The notes beneath the pieces were generated by a model that saw only the letters and a list, made by a program, of their open reading frames with translations, ran no database searches and was not told the origin of the DNA. The position numbers were made by a program, and so were the translations under genes. Shown here one piece after another: positions 17,019-26,358 of a stretch of 64,000 nt of DNA. The stretch lies in NCBI RefSeq assembly GCF_016901015.1, contig NZ_JAFEUP010000005.1, positions 248,001-312,000 on the forward strand. Direction: 5' to 3'. The stretch is from Zestomonas insulae. Lineage in GTDB: Bacteria; Pseudomonadota; Gammaproteobacteria; Pseudomonadales; Pseudomonadaceae. Within the stretch, counting starts at the first letter, position 1. The number at the start of each line of letters is the position of its first letter.

Positions 17019-19298
17019 TCAGACCTGGATGGTCGCCGCCGGGTTGATCACCCGGCCGAGACCGAGGTTGCGCAGCGCCAGTTGCAGGGTGCTGTGGGTG
17101 ACCTGCGGGTTGTCCATGGTCATCAGCTGGGCGAGCAGCTCGCGGGCCTTGGTCAGGCTGATCTGGCGCAGCAGCCACTTGACCTTGGGCAGGTTGGTGG
17201 CGTTCATCGACAGGCTGTCGAAGCCCATCGCCATCAGCAGCACCGCCGAGGCCGGGTCGCCGGCCATCTCGCCGCAGATGCTCACCGGCTTGCCTTCGGC
17301 GTGCGCGCCGTCGACCACCAGGCGCAGGGCCTGCAGCACCGCCGGGTGGAGGAAGTCGTAGAGGTCGGCGACACGCGGGTTGTTGCGGTCAACCGCCAGC
17401 AGGTACTGGGTCAGGTCGTTGGAGCCGACCGACAGGAAGTCGACCTGGCGCGCCAGCTCGCGCACCTGATAGACCGCCGCCGGCACTTCGATCATCACCC
17501 CGACCGGCGGCATCGGCACGTCGGTGCCTTCGTCGCGCACCTCGCCCCAGGCGCGGTGGATCAGGTGCAGCGCCTCTTCCAGTTCGTGGGTGCCGGAGAT
17601 CATCGGCAGCAGGATGCGCAGGTTGTCGAGGCCTTCGCTGGCCTTGAGCATCGCGCGGGTCTGCACCAGGAAGATTTCCGGGTGGTCGAGGGTGACGCGG
17701 ATGCCGCGCCAGCCGAGGAACGGGTTGTCTTCCTTGATCGGGAAGTAGGACAGCGCCTTGTCACCACCGATATCCAGGCTGCGCATGGTCACCGGCAGCG
17801 GGTGGAAGGCGGCGAGCTGCTCGCGGTAGATCGCCAGCTGCTCCTTTTCGCTGGGGAAGCGTTCCTTGATCATGAACGGCACTTCGGTGCGGTACAGGCC
17901 GACACCCTCAGCGCCGCGCTCCTGGGCGCGCTTGACGTCGGCGAGCAGGCCGGTGTTGACCCACAGCGGCATGCGGTGACCGTCGAGCGTCTCGCACGGC
18001 AGTTCGCGCAGGGCATCCAGGCCCTGGGCCAGCTGGCGTTCCTCCTCGACCACCTCGGCGTACTGCTTGCGCAGCACCTCGCTGGGATTGGTGAACACCT
18101 CGCCGTGGTAACCGTCGACGATCAGCTCGATGCCGTCGACCTTGGAGTACGGCAGGTCGACCGCGCCCATCACCGTGGGAATGCCCATGGCGCGTGCGAG
18201 GATGGCGACGTGCGAGTTGCCCGAGCCGAGCACCGAGACCAGGCCGACCAGCTTGCCTTCCGGCACCTCGCCGAGCATCGACGGCGACAGCTCCTCGCTG
18301 ACCAGGATGGTGTTGTCCTGGTACACCAGGTTCTGCTTGCGCTCTTCCTGCAGGTAGGCGAGCAGGCGGCGGCCGAGGTCCTTGACGTCGGAGGCGCGCT
18401 CGCGCAGGTAGGCGTCGTCCATCAGCTCGAAGCGTTTGACGTGCTCGTTGACCACCTGGCGCAGCGCGCCCTGGGCCCACTGGCCGGTCTTGATCACCTT
18501 GGTCACTTCGCTGCCGAGGGCGGCGTCGTCGAGCATCATCAGGTAGACGTCGAACAGTGCGCGCTCTTCCGGGCGCAGCTGGGTGGCCAGCTTGGCAGAC
18601 AGCTGGCGCATGTCGGCGCGCACGCCCTCGAGGGCGTTGTTGAACAGTTTGAGTTCGGCGTCGATGTCGCTGACCGGCTTGTCCGGCACCACTTCCAGGT
18701 CAGCCGGCGGCAGCACCACCACCGCAGTGCCGACCGCGGCGCCGGGCGAACCGGGGACGCCGACGAAGCGCGCTTCCTGGATGCCCTTGCCCTGACGGCC
18801 GAGGCCGCGGATCGAGCCGGTCGCCTCGGCGTGGGCGATGACTCCGGAGAGCTGCGCGCTCATGGTGACCAGGAAGGCTTCTTCGCCTTCGTCGAACTTG
18901 CGGCGCTCCTTCTGCTGGATCACCAGTACGCCCATCACCCGCCGGTGGTGGATGATCGGCGCGCCGAGGAAGGAGGCGTAGCGCTCCTCACCGGTCTCGG
19001 CGAAGTAGCGGTAGCGCGGGTGTTCGGAGGCGTGTTCGAGGTTGAGTGGCTCTTCCCGGCTGCCGACCAGGCCGACCAGGCCTTCGCTGGGCGCCATGCT
19101 GACCTTGCCGATGGCTTTCTTGTTGAGGCCCTCGGTGGCCATCAGCACAAAGCGGTTGGTCTCCGGGTCGAGCAGGTAGACCGAGCAGACCTGGCTGCCC
19201 ATGGCTTCCTTGACCCGCTGCACGATGATCGTCAACGCCGCCTTGAGATCCTTGGCGGCGTTCACTTCCTGGACGATCTTGCGCAGCGTGTTGAGCAT
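17019..19298 (-). CDS. ptsP: Phosphoenolpyruvate-protein phosphotransferase, nitrogen PTS (EI-Ntr)
   Basis: A 759-residue protein that phosphorylates NPr from phosphoenolpyruvate at the top of the nitrogen PTS. The N-terminal GAF domain spans about 15-155, the PEP-utiliser N and phosphohistidine domains about 180-430, with His363 in GSGNSHVAILARAMG, and the C-terminal PEP-binding barrel has GVMIEVPAAV and SVGSNDLTQYLLAVDRN. Length matches EI-Ntr. It lies 11 bp downstream of rppH, as in other gammaproteobacteria. Confidence 0.96.
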   Translation of the reverse strand: MLNTLRKIVQEVNAAKDLKAALTIIVQRVKEAMGSQVCSVYLLDPETNRFVLMATEGLNKKAIGKVSMAPSEGLVGLVGSREEPLNLEHASEHPRYRYFAETGEERYASFLGAPIIHHRRVMGVLVIQQKERRKFDEGEEAFLVTMSAQLSGVIAHAEATGSIRGLGRQGKGIQEARFVGVPGSPGAAVGTAVVVLPPADLEVVPDKPVSDIDAELKLFNNALEGVRADMRQLSAKLATQLRPEERALFDVYLMMLDDAALGSEVTKVIKTGQWAQGALRQVVNEHVKRFELMDDAYLRERASDVKDLGRRLLAYLQEERKQNLVYQDNTILVSEELSPSMLGEVPEGKLVGLVSVLGSGNSHVAILARAMGIPTVMGAVDLPYSKVDGIELIVDGYHGEVFTNPSEVLRKQYAEVVEEERQLAQGLDALRELPCETLDGHRMPLWVNTGLLADVKRAQERGAEGVGLYRTEVPFMIKERFPSEKEQLAIYREQLAAFHPLPVTMRSLDIGGDKALSYFPIKEDNPFLGWRGIRVTLDHPEIFLVQTRAMLKASEGLDNLRILLPMISGTHELEEALHLIHRAWGEVRDEGTDVPMPPVGVMIEVPAAVYQVRELARQVDFLSVGSNDLTQYLLAVDRNNPRVADLYDFLHPAVLQALRLVVDGAHAEGKPVSICGEMAGDPASAVLLMAMGFDSLSMNATNLPKVKWLLRQISLTKARELLAQLMTMDNPQVTHSTLQLALRNLGLGRVINPAATIQV

Positions 19299-19309
19299 GG
19301 GGGCTTCCG

Positions 19310-19789
19310 TCAGTCGCGCACCGGCAGGCGCGGCGCCAATTCCTTGAGGGCGCGACGGTAGACCTCGCGCTTGAATGTCACCACCTGGCCCAGCGGGTAC
19401 CAGTAACTGACCCAGCGCCAGCCGTCGAACTCCGGCTTGGGGCTGAGATCCATGCGCACCCGTTCGTCATGGGAGCGCAGGCGCAGCAGGAACCACTTCT
19501 GCTTCTGGCCGATGCACAGCGGCTGGCTGTGCGTGCGCACCAGGCGCTGCGGCAGGCGGTAACGCAACCAGCCACGGGTGCAGGCGAGCACCTGGACATC
19601 CTCCGGATCGAGCCCGACTTCCTCGTTGAGCTCGCGATACAGGGCCTGTTCCGGGGTTTCGTTGGGGTTGATCCCACCCTGGGGGAACTGCCAGGCGTCC
19701 TGATTGATTCGGCGCGCCCACAGCACCTGGCCGACATCATTGGTCAGAATGATGCCGACATTGGGGCGGAAACCATCGGAATCGATCAC
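19310..19789 (-). CDS. rppH: RNA pyrophosphohydrolase (Nudix)
   Basis: A 159-residue Nudix hydrolase that removes pyrophosphate from triphosphorylated mRNA 5' ends and triggers decay. The Nudix box runs from GGINPNETPEQAL through YRELNEEVGL. GTG at 19789 gives the canonical N-terminus (IDSDGFRPNVGIILTN); the longer in-frame extension to 20047 overlaps the divergent HAD gene. It is the first gene of the rppH-ptsP unit. Confidence 0.95.
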   Translation of the reverse strand: MIDSDGFRPNVGIILTNDVGQVLWARRINQDAWQFPQGGINPNETPEQALYRELNEEVGLDPEDVQVLACTRGWLRYRLPQRLVRTHSQPLCIGQKQKWFLLRLRSHDERVRMDLSPKPEFDGWRWVSYWYPLGQVVTFKREVYRRALKELAPRLPVRD

Positions 19790-19932
19790 GGCAGACAACC
19801 TCGCAAGCGCATGTCGCGGCATTGTTCCATAAAGCTCGTGACAGCGGCAACGCGACGTCCCGGCTTGTGGGCAGGCCGCGCAAAAGCCCGTATCCTGACC
19901 GCCGATTTCAGTCTCTGCAGTGAGTAAATACC

Positions 19933-20586
19933 GTGCGTCTGGCGTTATTCGATCTCGACAACACCCTCCTGGCCGGCGACAGCGACCACGCCTGGGGCGA
20001 CTACCTGTGCCAACGCGGCATCCTCGACGTCGACGCCTACAAGGCACGCAACGACGAGTTCTACCAGGACTACCTGGCCGGCACCCTGGATGTCACCGCC
20101 TACCTGAACTTCAGCCTGGAGATCCTCGGCCGTACCGAGATGGCCCAGCTGGACCAGTGGCACCGCGAGTTCATGCGCGACTGCATCGAGCCGATGATCC
20201 TCGCCAAGGGCGAGGCGCTGCTCGCCGAGCACCGCGCCGCCGGTGACCGCATCCTGATCATCACCGCGACCAATCGCTTCGTCACCGCGCCGATCGCCGC
20301 GCGGCTCGGCGTCGAGACCCTGCTCGCCACCGAGTGCGAGATGGCCGACGGCCGCTACACCGGGCGCACCACCGATGTGGCGTGCTTCCGTGAAGGCAAG
20401 GTGACCCGTCTGAACCGCTGGCTCGCGGAGAACGATGTGAGCCTGGACGGTGCGTGCTTCTACAGCGACTCGCTGAACGACCTGCCGCTGCTCGAGCTGG
20501 TCGCCCAGCCCTGCGCGGTCGACCCCGATCCCAAGCTGCGTGCCGAAGCCGAACGGCGCGGCTGGCCGGTCATCTCGCTACGCTGA
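19933..20586 (+). CDS. HAD-superfamily phosphatase (histidinol-phosphatase-like, PA0335 type)
   Basis: A 217-residue HAD-IB hydrolase with catalytic motif FDLDNTLL (Asp7 and Asp9), motif II Thr in IITATN, the basic residue in FREGKVTRL and acidic motif YSDSLNDLPLL. Its P. aeruginosa counterpart, PA0335 from memory, has been reported as a histidinol-phosphate phosphatase that completes histidine synthesis; other relatives act on phosphoserine. GTG start at 19933. Divergent from rppH across a 143-bp promoter region. Confidence 0.82.
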   Translation: MRLALFDLDNTLLAGDSDHAWGDYLCQRGILDVDAYKARNDEFYQDYLAGTLDVTAYLNFSLEILGRTEMAQLDQWHREFMRDCIEPMILAKGEALLAEHRAAGDRILIITATNRFVTAPIAARLGVETLLATECEMADGRYTGRTTDVACFREGKVTRLNRWLAENDVSLDGACFYSDSLNDLPLLELVAQPCAVDPDPKLRAEAERRGWPVISLR

Positions 20587-21036
20587 TCAGAGCGGCTTGA
20601 GGATCACCAGCAGCCACAGCAGGGCGAACAGCAGCAGGGTCAGCGCCGCCAGCACCTGAGTGGCGCGCAGCGGCGCGGTCACCGCTTCGCCGAAGCCGCC
20701 CTGCACCGCCAGGCGCAGGCGCTGCAGGCGCCCGGCGAGCAGCAGCCAGGCGCAGAACGCCGGGATGTACAGCAGCGCGCCGCCGAGCAGCCAGCGCGCG
20801 CTGAGCGGCCAGGGCTGCAGGTGAGCCAGCCACCAGGCACTCACCGGCAGGCTGAGAATGCTCAGCGAGGCCAGCGCCCAACCGCCCCACCCGACCCAGC
20901 GCACCTGCCGCTCGACGCCCGCCGCGTCGCCGCTGCGCCAGCCCTGCCAGAGATAGCCGGCCAGCGCCAGGGCGCCGAGCAGCAGCACGGCGGTGCCGCC
21001 GATCAAGGCCAGATTGAGCATCTGTAAGCTGTCCAT
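20587..21036 (-). CDS. Small integral membrane protein, uncharacterised
   Basis: A 149-residue protein with four predicted transmembrane helices, near residues 8-28, 48-68, 82-102 and 126-147, and no recognisable catalytic motif. It ends adjacent to the HAD gene (convergent, no gap) and is 53 bp downstream of ilvA on the same strand. It corresponds in position to a conserved Pseudomonas hypothetical next to ilvA. Function unknown. Confidence 0.7.
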   Translation of the reverse strand: MDSLQMLNLALIGGTAVLLLGALALAGYLWQGWRSGDAAGVERQVRWVGWGGWALASLSILSLPVSAWWLAHLQPWPLSARWLLGGALLYIPAFCAWLLLAGRLQRLRLAVQGGFGEAVTAPLRATQVLAALTLLLFALLWLLVILKPL

Positions 21037-21089
21037 CGGCGATCTCCGTAAGGCTTTCCGCCCAGCCTAGCAGAGCCGCGTGGCGTGGC

Positions 21090-22604
21090 TCAGCCGAGGA
21101 ACAGCTTGTAGGCCGGGTTGTCGCTCTCGTCCCAGTACGGGTAGCCGATTTCCGCCAGCGCCGCGGGGATCAGGTGACGCTCGTCGTCCGGTACCTGCAG
21201 GGCGGCGAGCACCCGGCCGTCGGCCGAGCCGTGGTTGCGGTAGTGGAACATGGTGATGTTCCAGCGCCCGCCGAGCTTGGTCAGGAAGTTGAACAGCGCA
21301 CCCGGCCGCTCGGGGAACTCGAAACGGAACACGCACTCGTCCGGCACCGCCGCGGCATGCCCGCCGACGGTGTGGCGGATGTGCAGCTTGGCCAGCTCGT
21401 TGTCGGTCAGGTCGAGCACCGGGAAGCCCTGCTCGCGCAGGCTGCCGACCAGCTTCTCGCGCGGGTCGAGCTCCGGGTGGGTCTGCACGCCGACGAAGAT
21501 GTGCGCCTCGCGGTCGGTGTGGTAGCGGTAGTTGAACTCGGTGATCTGCCGCTTGCCGATCGCTTCACAGAAGGCCTTGAAGCTGCCCGGCTGCTCGGGG
21601 ATGGTCACGGCGATGATCGCCTCGCGCTTCTCGCCCAGTTCGGCGCGCTCGGCGACATGGCGCAGGCGGTCGAAGTTGATGTTGGCGCCGGAGTCGATGC
21701 CGACCAGCACCTGGCCGCTGACGCCTTCGCGCTCGACGTACTTCTTGATCCCGGCCACCGCCAGGGCGCCGGCCGGCTCGGTGATCGAGCGGGTGTCGTC
21801 GTAGATGTCCTTGATCGCCGCGCAGATCTCGTCGCTGCTGACGGTGATCACTTCGTCGACGTAATCCTTGCAGATGTCGAAGGTGTGCTGGCCGATCTGC
21901 GCCACCGCCACGCCGTCGGCGAACAGCCCGACCTGCGGCAGCACCACGCGCTCGCCGGCGGCCATCGCCGCCTGCAGGCAGTTGGAGTCGTCCGGCTCGA
22001 CGCCGATCACCTTGATCTCCGGACGCAGGTACTTGACGTAGGCGGCGATGCCGGCGACCAGCCCGCCGCCGCCGACCGGCACGAAGATCGCGTCGAGCTG
22101 GCTGGGCTGCTGCCAGAGGATCTCCATGGCCACGGTGCCCTGGCCGGCGATCACGTCCGGATCGTCATAGGGGTGGATGTACACCAGGCCCTTTTCCTCG
22201 ACCAGCTTCAGCGAGTAGGCCAGCGCCTCGGGGAAGGCGTCGCCGTGCAGCACCACCTTGCCGCCGCGCGAACGCACGCCCTGGACCTTGAGCTCCGGGG
22301 TGGTGCGCGGCATGACGATGGTCGCCTTGATGCCCAGGTGCTTGGCGGCCAGCGCCACGCCCTGCGCATGGTTGCCGGCCGAGGCGGTGACCACGCCGCG
22401 TGCCTGCTCCTCGGCGCTGAGCTGCGCCAGCTTGTTGTAGGCGCCGCGAATCTTGAACGAGTAGACCGGCTGCAGATCCTCGCGCTTGAGCAGAATCTGG
22501 TTGTTCAGCCGTTCGGACAGCTGGCGGGCAGGTTGCAGCGGGGTCTCGGCCGCGACGTCATAGACGCGCGAGGTGAGGGTCTTCTTCACGTACTGTTCAA
22601 GCAT
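21090..22604 (-). CDS. ilvA: Threonine ammonia-lyase, biosynthetic
   Basis: A 504-residue PLP enzyme converting threonine to 2-oxobutanoate for isoleucine synthesis. Lys51 in PVYSFKIRGAY binds PLP, and the glycine loop VPVGGGGLVAGIAAY is intact. Two C-terminal ACT-like regulatory domains (about 330-504) make it the long, isoleucine-inhibited biosynthetic form. The start at 22604 (MLEQYVKKTL) is the conserved one; longer in-frame starts run into rpiA. Divergent from rpiA. Confidence 0.96.
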   Translation of the reverse strand: MLEQYVKKTLTSRVYDVAAETPLQPARQLSERLNNQILLKREDLQPVYSFKIRGAYNKLAQLSAEEQARGVVTASAGNHAQGVALAAKHLGIKATIVMPRTTPELKVQGVRSRGGKVVLHGDAFPEALAYSLKLVEEKGLVYIHPYDDPDVIAGQGTVAMEILWQQPSQLDAIFVPVGGGGLVAGIAAYVKYLRPEIKVIGVEPDDSNCLQAAMAAGERVVLPQVGLFADGVAVAQIGQHTFDICKDYVDEVITVSSDEICAAIKDIYDDTRSITEPAGALAVAGIKKYVEREGVSGQVLVGIDSGANINFDRLRHVAERAELGEKREAIIAVTIPEQPGSFKAFCEAIGKRQITEFNYRYHTDREAHIFVGVQTHPELDPREKLVGSLREQGFPVLDLTDNELAKLHIRHTVGGHAAAVPDECVFRFEFPERPGALFNFLTKLGGRWNITMFHYRNHGSADGRVLAALQVPDDERHLIPAALAEIGYPYWDESDNPAYKLFLG

Positions 22605-22699
22605 GGCGATATCGCTGACGGTCGGGCGGGGAGCCGGCAGTCTACCGCAAGGCAAACGCCGGTTGGTTGGCAATCCGCCCTCGGCGCGGCATCCGCCGC

Positions 22700-22705
22700 T
22701 ATAAT
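22700..22705 (+). promoter_or_regulatory. Candidate -10 box of rpiA promoter
   Basis: A perfect TATAAT lies 38 bp upstream of the rpiA start codon in the divergent ilvA-rpiA region. No good -35 box is found at 16-18 bp spacing, so recognition may depend on other contacts. Confidence 0.4.
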
Positions 22706-22743
22706 TCGCGCCTCTCTTCCTCCTTCCCGCCCGGAACTCCGTC

Positions 22744-23415
22744 ATGAACCAGGACCAGCTCAAGCAGGCCGTCGCCCAGGCCGCCGTCGACCATATCCTC
22801 CCGCACCTCGACAGCAAGAGCGTGATCGGCGTCGGCACCGGTTCCACCGCCAACTTCTTCATCGACGCGCTGGCCAAGCACAAGGCCGAGTTCGACGGCG
22901 CGGTGGCCAGCTCGGAAGCCACCGCGGCGCGCCTCAAGGGCCACGGCATCCCGGTCTACGACCTGAACACGGTGAGCGAGCTGGAGTTCTACATCGACGG
23001 CGCCGACGAGAGCGATGCGCACCTCAACCTGATCAAGGGCGGCGGCGCTGCACTGACCCGCGAGAAGATCGTCGCCGCGGTGGCCAAGACCTTCATCTGC
23101 ATCGCCGACGGCAGCAAGCTGGTGTCGGTGCTCGGCGCCTTCCCGCTGCCGGTCGAAGTGATCCCCATGGCGCGCAGCCACGTGGCCCGCCAGCTGGTCA
23201 AACTGGGCGGCGACCCGGTGTACCGCGAGGGCGTGCTGACCGACAACGGCAACATCATTCTCGACGTGCACAACCTGTCGATCGTCAATCCGCCGCAACT
23301 GGAAGCACAGATCAACGCCATCGTCGGCGTGGTCACCAACGGCCTGTTCGCCGCGCGCCCGGCCGACCTGCTGCTGCTCGGCACCGCCGAAGGCGTGCAG
23401 ACCCTGCGCCGCTGA
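22744..23415 (+). CDS. rpiA: Ribose-5-phosphate isomerase A
   Basis: A 223-residue RpiA, interconverting ribose-5-phosphate and ribulose-5-phosphate in the pentose phosphate pathway. The signature GVGTGSTANFFIDAL (near 29-43), YIDGADESD and LIKGGGAALTREKI with the catalytic Lys and Glu are intact. Length is normal for the family. Divergent from ilvA with a short promoter region. Confidence 0.97.
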   Translation: MNQDQLKQAVAQAAVDHILPHLDSKSVIGVGTGSTANFFIDALAKHKAEFDGAVASSEATAARLKGHGIPVYDLNTVSELEFYIDGADESDAHLNLIKGGGAALTREKIVAAVAKTFICIADGSKLVSVLGAFPLPVEVIPMARSHVARQLVKLGGDPVYREGVLTDNGNIILDVHNLSIVNPPQLEAQINAIVGVVTNGLFAARPADLLLLGTAEGVQTLRR

Positions 23416-23505
23416 TCGGCTGCCGCCGCGCCGGCGGATTCGACTGGCTAGCGTTAGCGGGACGGTGCGAACGCGCACCGCCCCCGCCACGCCAGGAGAA
23501 TACCG

Positions 23506-23838
23506 ATGGCCAGCAAATTCCTGCTGAAGAAGGCCAAAGACGGCCAGTTTCACTTCAACCTGCACGCCGGCAACGGCGAGATCATCCTCACCAGCGAGCT
23601 GTACCAGGGCAAGGATGGCGCGCTCAACGGCATTGAGTCGGTGCGCAAGAACGCCACCCGCGAAGGCGCCTTCGAAACCAAGGAAGGCAGCGGCGGGCAG
23701 CCCTACTTCGTGCTCAAGGCCACCAACGGCCAAGTCATCGGCCACAGCGAGAAGTACGCCAACAGCGCCAGTTGCGCCGCCGGCATCCAGTCGGTGATCA
23801 ACAATGCGCCGGGCGCCACGCTGGTCGACGAAAGCTGA
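23506..23838 (+). CDS. YegP family protein (two DUF1508 repeats)
   Basis: A 110-residue protein made of two tandem DUF1508 units. The first reads about KDGQFHFNLHAGNGEIIL and the second GGQPYFVLKATNGQVIGHS, each followed by an S-Y/Y-S and GI-SV pattern. AGGAG precedes the start. It lies 90 bp after rpiA, possibly in the same transcript. The family is widespread and of unknown function. Confidence 0.9.
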   Translation: MASKFLLKKAKDGQFHFNLHAGNGEIILTSELYQGKDGALNGIESVRKNATREGAFETKEGSGGQPYFVLKATNGQVIGHSEKYANSASCAAGIQSVINNAPGATLVDES

Positions 23839-24789
23839 TCAGTCGGCCTGCTTGCGGAACACGTAGAACAGGTTCGGCTCGCTGATCAGGTAGAGGTTGC
23901 CGTCGTCGTCGCTGGCGATGCCTTCGGCCTGCGGCACCGAGCGCTTCAGGCCGTGCTGGCCGCGCAGCAGCGACAGGCTGCTGATCGGCCGGCCGTCGGC
24001 GTTCAGCTCGAGCACCAGGCGCGACTCGTCGGACAGCGCCAGCAGGTGCCCGGTATGCGCGTCGTAGTCGAGGCTGGACAGGTCACGGACGAACAGCCCG
24101 GCGTCGCGCGCCGGGTCGTCGACCACGTGCACCGCGAACGGCAGATCGGGGTTGGTGTGCGGGAAGCCGCGCACCTCGTAGATGCGCACCGGGTCGCGCT
24201 CCTTGGCGACGAACAGGCGCTTGCCCACCGCGTCGTAGGCCAGCCCTTCGAAGCCCTTGTTGCCGTTCAGGCCGATGCCCAGCGACAGCTGCTGCGCCGC
24301 TTCACTGCTCAAGGGCGCCTCGCCCTCGCCTAGGCGCACCTTGATCAGGCGCTGCTCGCGCTCGTCGGTGATCACGTACACCCCGGGGCTGATGTACTCG
24401 ATGGCTTCCGGGTCGCCGAAGCCCTGCAGCGGGATGCGCCGCAGCACCCGGCCGTCCAGTGACAGCTCGATGATCTGCGAATTCTTGTTGGTGACGGTGA
24501 ACAGGCTCTTGCGCTGCGGGTCGTAGGTCAGCGCGGAGAGGTCCTTGACCCCGTCGATCGCCTGCGCGTCGATCACCACCCGGTAGTCCGGCAGCCACAG
24601 CGACTTGTCGCGCCACTGCGCGGCATGCCGCCATTCCTGGATCGGAAACCAGGCGCGTTCGAACAGGCGGAATTCATGGGCCAGCCCGGCCAGCACCATT
24701 ACCAGCGCCAGGGCCAGCACGGCGAGCAGACGCTTGAAGGTAAACCATGACGGCATGGGGTGCACTCGGGCAGCAAAGAATGAAGACAT
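23839..24789 (-). CDS. CarP-like beta-propeller (SdiA-regulated family) protein, copy 1
   Basis: A 316-residue membrane-anchored or exported protein with an N-terminal hydrophobic helix (about residues 19-41) and an SdiA-regulated/phytase-like beta-propeller. Repeats include YDPQRKSLFTVTNKNSQIIELS, split around LFTVTN and IIELS, then GFGDPEAIEYI and NKGFEGLAYD, ending SEPNLFYVFRKQ. P. aeruginosa CarP (PA0327, from memory) is a calcium-regulated member linked to Ca2+ homeostasis and pyocyanin. A paralogue lies at 25288-26244. Start could instead be 24756. Converges on the YegP gene with no gap. Confidence 0.75.
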   Translation of the reverse strand: MSSFFAARVHPMPSWFTFKRLLAVLALALVMVLAGLAHEFRLFERAWFPIQEWRHAAQWRDKSLWLPDYRVVIDAQAIDGVKDLSALTYDPQRKSLFTVTNKNSQIIELSLDGRVLRRIPLQGFGDPEAIEYISPGVYVITDEREQRLIKVRLGEGEAPLSSEAAQQLSLGIGLNGNKGFEGLAYDAVGKRLFVAKERDPVRIYEVRGFPHTNPDLPFAVHVVDDPARDAGLFVRDLSSLDYDAHTGHLLALSDESRLVLELNADGRPISSLSLLRGQHGLKRSVPQAEGIASDDDGNLYLISEPNLFYVFRKQAD

Positions 24790-24875
24790 GGCAGGTCCGC
24801 AGCAACGACGGCCCGGCCGACACGCAGGTCGCCCGGGCCCCAGGCCGGCAATCGGGCGCCGGCCACCCCCATTGA

Positions 24876-25226
24876 TTACTGCAGCAGCTCGAGGCGGTCA
24901 ACGTCGATTTCGCGGCCCGTCAGCTCGTGCTCGACTTCGCCGGTCAGGCGCACCTTGGCGGTTTCCGAGACGCTGTTGGCCGGCCACTCATCATCGTCGA
25001 TCTCGACCTGAATGCTGCCGGTGGCGTCCTTGAATTCGTACTTGTCGCCCTTGATGCGCTTGACGATCTGCCCGGTGAGCGCCACCGGCGTGTCGTCGGC
25101 GGCGGCCTGGGCAGCGCTGACCGTGGTCACCTGCGGGGTGCTGCCGGGACCGGTGTAGCCGTTCGCGGCCAGGGCGGCGGTGGACAGCAGCGGTACGAGC
25201 AGCAGGGTGAGCAATTGGCGTTTCAT
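24876..25226 (-). CDS. CarO-like periplasmic OB-fold protein (YgiW/YdeI family)
   Basis: A 116-residue exported protein with a signal peptide of about 20 residues ending ALA, followed by the bacterial OB-fold domain (VALTGQIVKRIKGDKYEF, then SIQVEIDDDEW and VRLTGEVEHE). E. coli YgiW is a stress-tolerance protein, and P. aeruginosa CarO (PA0320, from memory) is a calcium-regulated member of the same family. Here it sits between two CarP-like genes on the same strand, which suggests a shared role in calcium or envelope-stress response. Confidence 0.85.
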   Translation of the reverse strand: MKRQLLTLLLVPLLSTAALAANGYTGPGSTPQVTTVSAAQAAADDTPVALTGQIVKRIKGDKYEFKDATGSIQVEIDDDEWPANSVSETAKVRLTGEVEHELTGREIDVDRLELLQ

Positions 25227-25287
25227 CGGCGAGTTCCCGTAACAGTGGTTGACGGGATCAGCTTAGGCAGCGCAGCTGAACTGAGGC

Positions 25288-26244
25288 TTAATTGCCGCTT
25301 AAACCAGGCTGAATTCGCTCGAGCGCCGGGGTCTCCGGGGTCTCCGGGGTTTCCGGGCGGAACACGTAGAACAGGTTCGGCTCGCTGACCATATAGATGG
25401 TGCCCTGCTCGTCGATGGCCACGCCTTCGGCGCGCGGGATCTTCGCGTCCAGGCCGTTGAGGCCGCCGATCAGGCTGATGAAACTGACCGGCTCGCCTTG
25501 CTCGTCGATCTCCAGCAGCAGGTTGGACTGCGCCGAGAGCACAAGGGTATGCCCGGTGCGCGGGTCGACGCTGAGCGCGGAGAGGTTGCGCATGTACAGC
25601 TGGTCGCTGGGCAGGGCCTGCATGGTGCCGGCCAGCTCGGCGCTGCCGTCGCTGTGCCAGCTGTACAGCGCCAGTGGCGAACGCTCGTTGCCGAGCAGCA
25701 GGCGCTGCTGGGCCGGGTCCCAGGCGATGCCTTCGAAGCCCTTGTTGCCCGAGGCGGACGGACCGAGGTCGAACTCGCGGGTGTCCGGGGCATTCAGCTC
25801 GAGGGTCAGCGGGCTGAGCTTGAACAGCGACAGGGTGCGCCGCCGCTCGTCGGTGATCGCCATGTTGCCGTCGGCCATCACCGCCACCCCTTCCGGATTG
25901 CTGAAGCCGTGCAGCGGGATGTTGCGCAGCACCTCGCCATCGAGACTCAGCTCGACCAGCTGCGGGTCCATGCCGGTGACGGTGAACAGCGTGCGGGTCT
26001 GCGGGTTGTAAGTGAGGTCGGAGGGCTCGTCGTCATCCAGGCCGGCCAGCGGCTTGGCCTGGATCACCGCCTGATAGTTCGGCAGCCAGATGCTCGCATC
26101 GCGCTCGGCCTGGGCCACGCCACTTTCCTTGAGCCAGAACCAGGCGCGGTCATCGAGGTGCCAACTCTTGGCGAAGATGGCCACCACCAGCAGCAGAAGC
26201 AAGGCCAGCAACCAGCGTGGGCGGGGCAGGAAGGATAGGGACAT
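25288..26244 (-). CDS. CarP-like beta-propeller (SdiA-regulated family) protein, copy 2
   Basis: A 318-residue paralogue of the protein at 23839-24789, with the same plan: N-terminal hydrophobic anchor (about residues 9-25), then a propeller with TLFTVTGMDPQLVELSLDG-type repeats, GFSNPEGVAVM, NKGFEGIAWD and an ending SEPNLFYVFRPE. The C-terminus adds a short Pro-Glu-Thr repeat (three consecutive PET units). ATG at 26244 is preferred; an in-frame ATG at 26286 adds 14 residues. It is 61 bp upstream of the CarO-like gene and is probably transcribed with it. Confidence 0.75.
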   Translation of the reverse strand: MSLSFLPRPRWLLALLLLLVVAIFAKSWHLDDRAWFWLKESGVAQAERDASIWLPNYQAVIQAKPLAGLDDDEPSDLTYNPQTRTLFTVTGMDPQLVELSLDGEVLRNIPLHGFSNPEGVAVMADGNMAITDERRRTLSLFKLSPLTLELNAPDTREFDLGPSASGNKGFEGIAWDPAQQRLLLGNERSPLALYSWHSDGSAELAGTMQALPSDQLYMRNLSALSVDPRTGHTLVLSAQSNLLLEIDEQGEPVSFISLIGGLNGLDAKIPRAEGVAIDEQGTIYMVSEPNLFYVFRPETPETPETPALERIQPGLSGN

Positions 26245-26358
26245 GGCAGACCACGGGACAGTGAAGACGGTCAGACTAGCCGTCACAAATGACAGTTCCC
26301 TTGCCTCATCCCTGAAAAGAACACCGGGCGGCGCATCGGTGCGCCGCCTGCAGTGAAC

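Noticed and set aside
22667..22672. TTGGCA as -35 box for the TATAAT upstream of rpiA
   Set aside because: The spacer would be 27 bp, far outside the usable 16-18 bp range.
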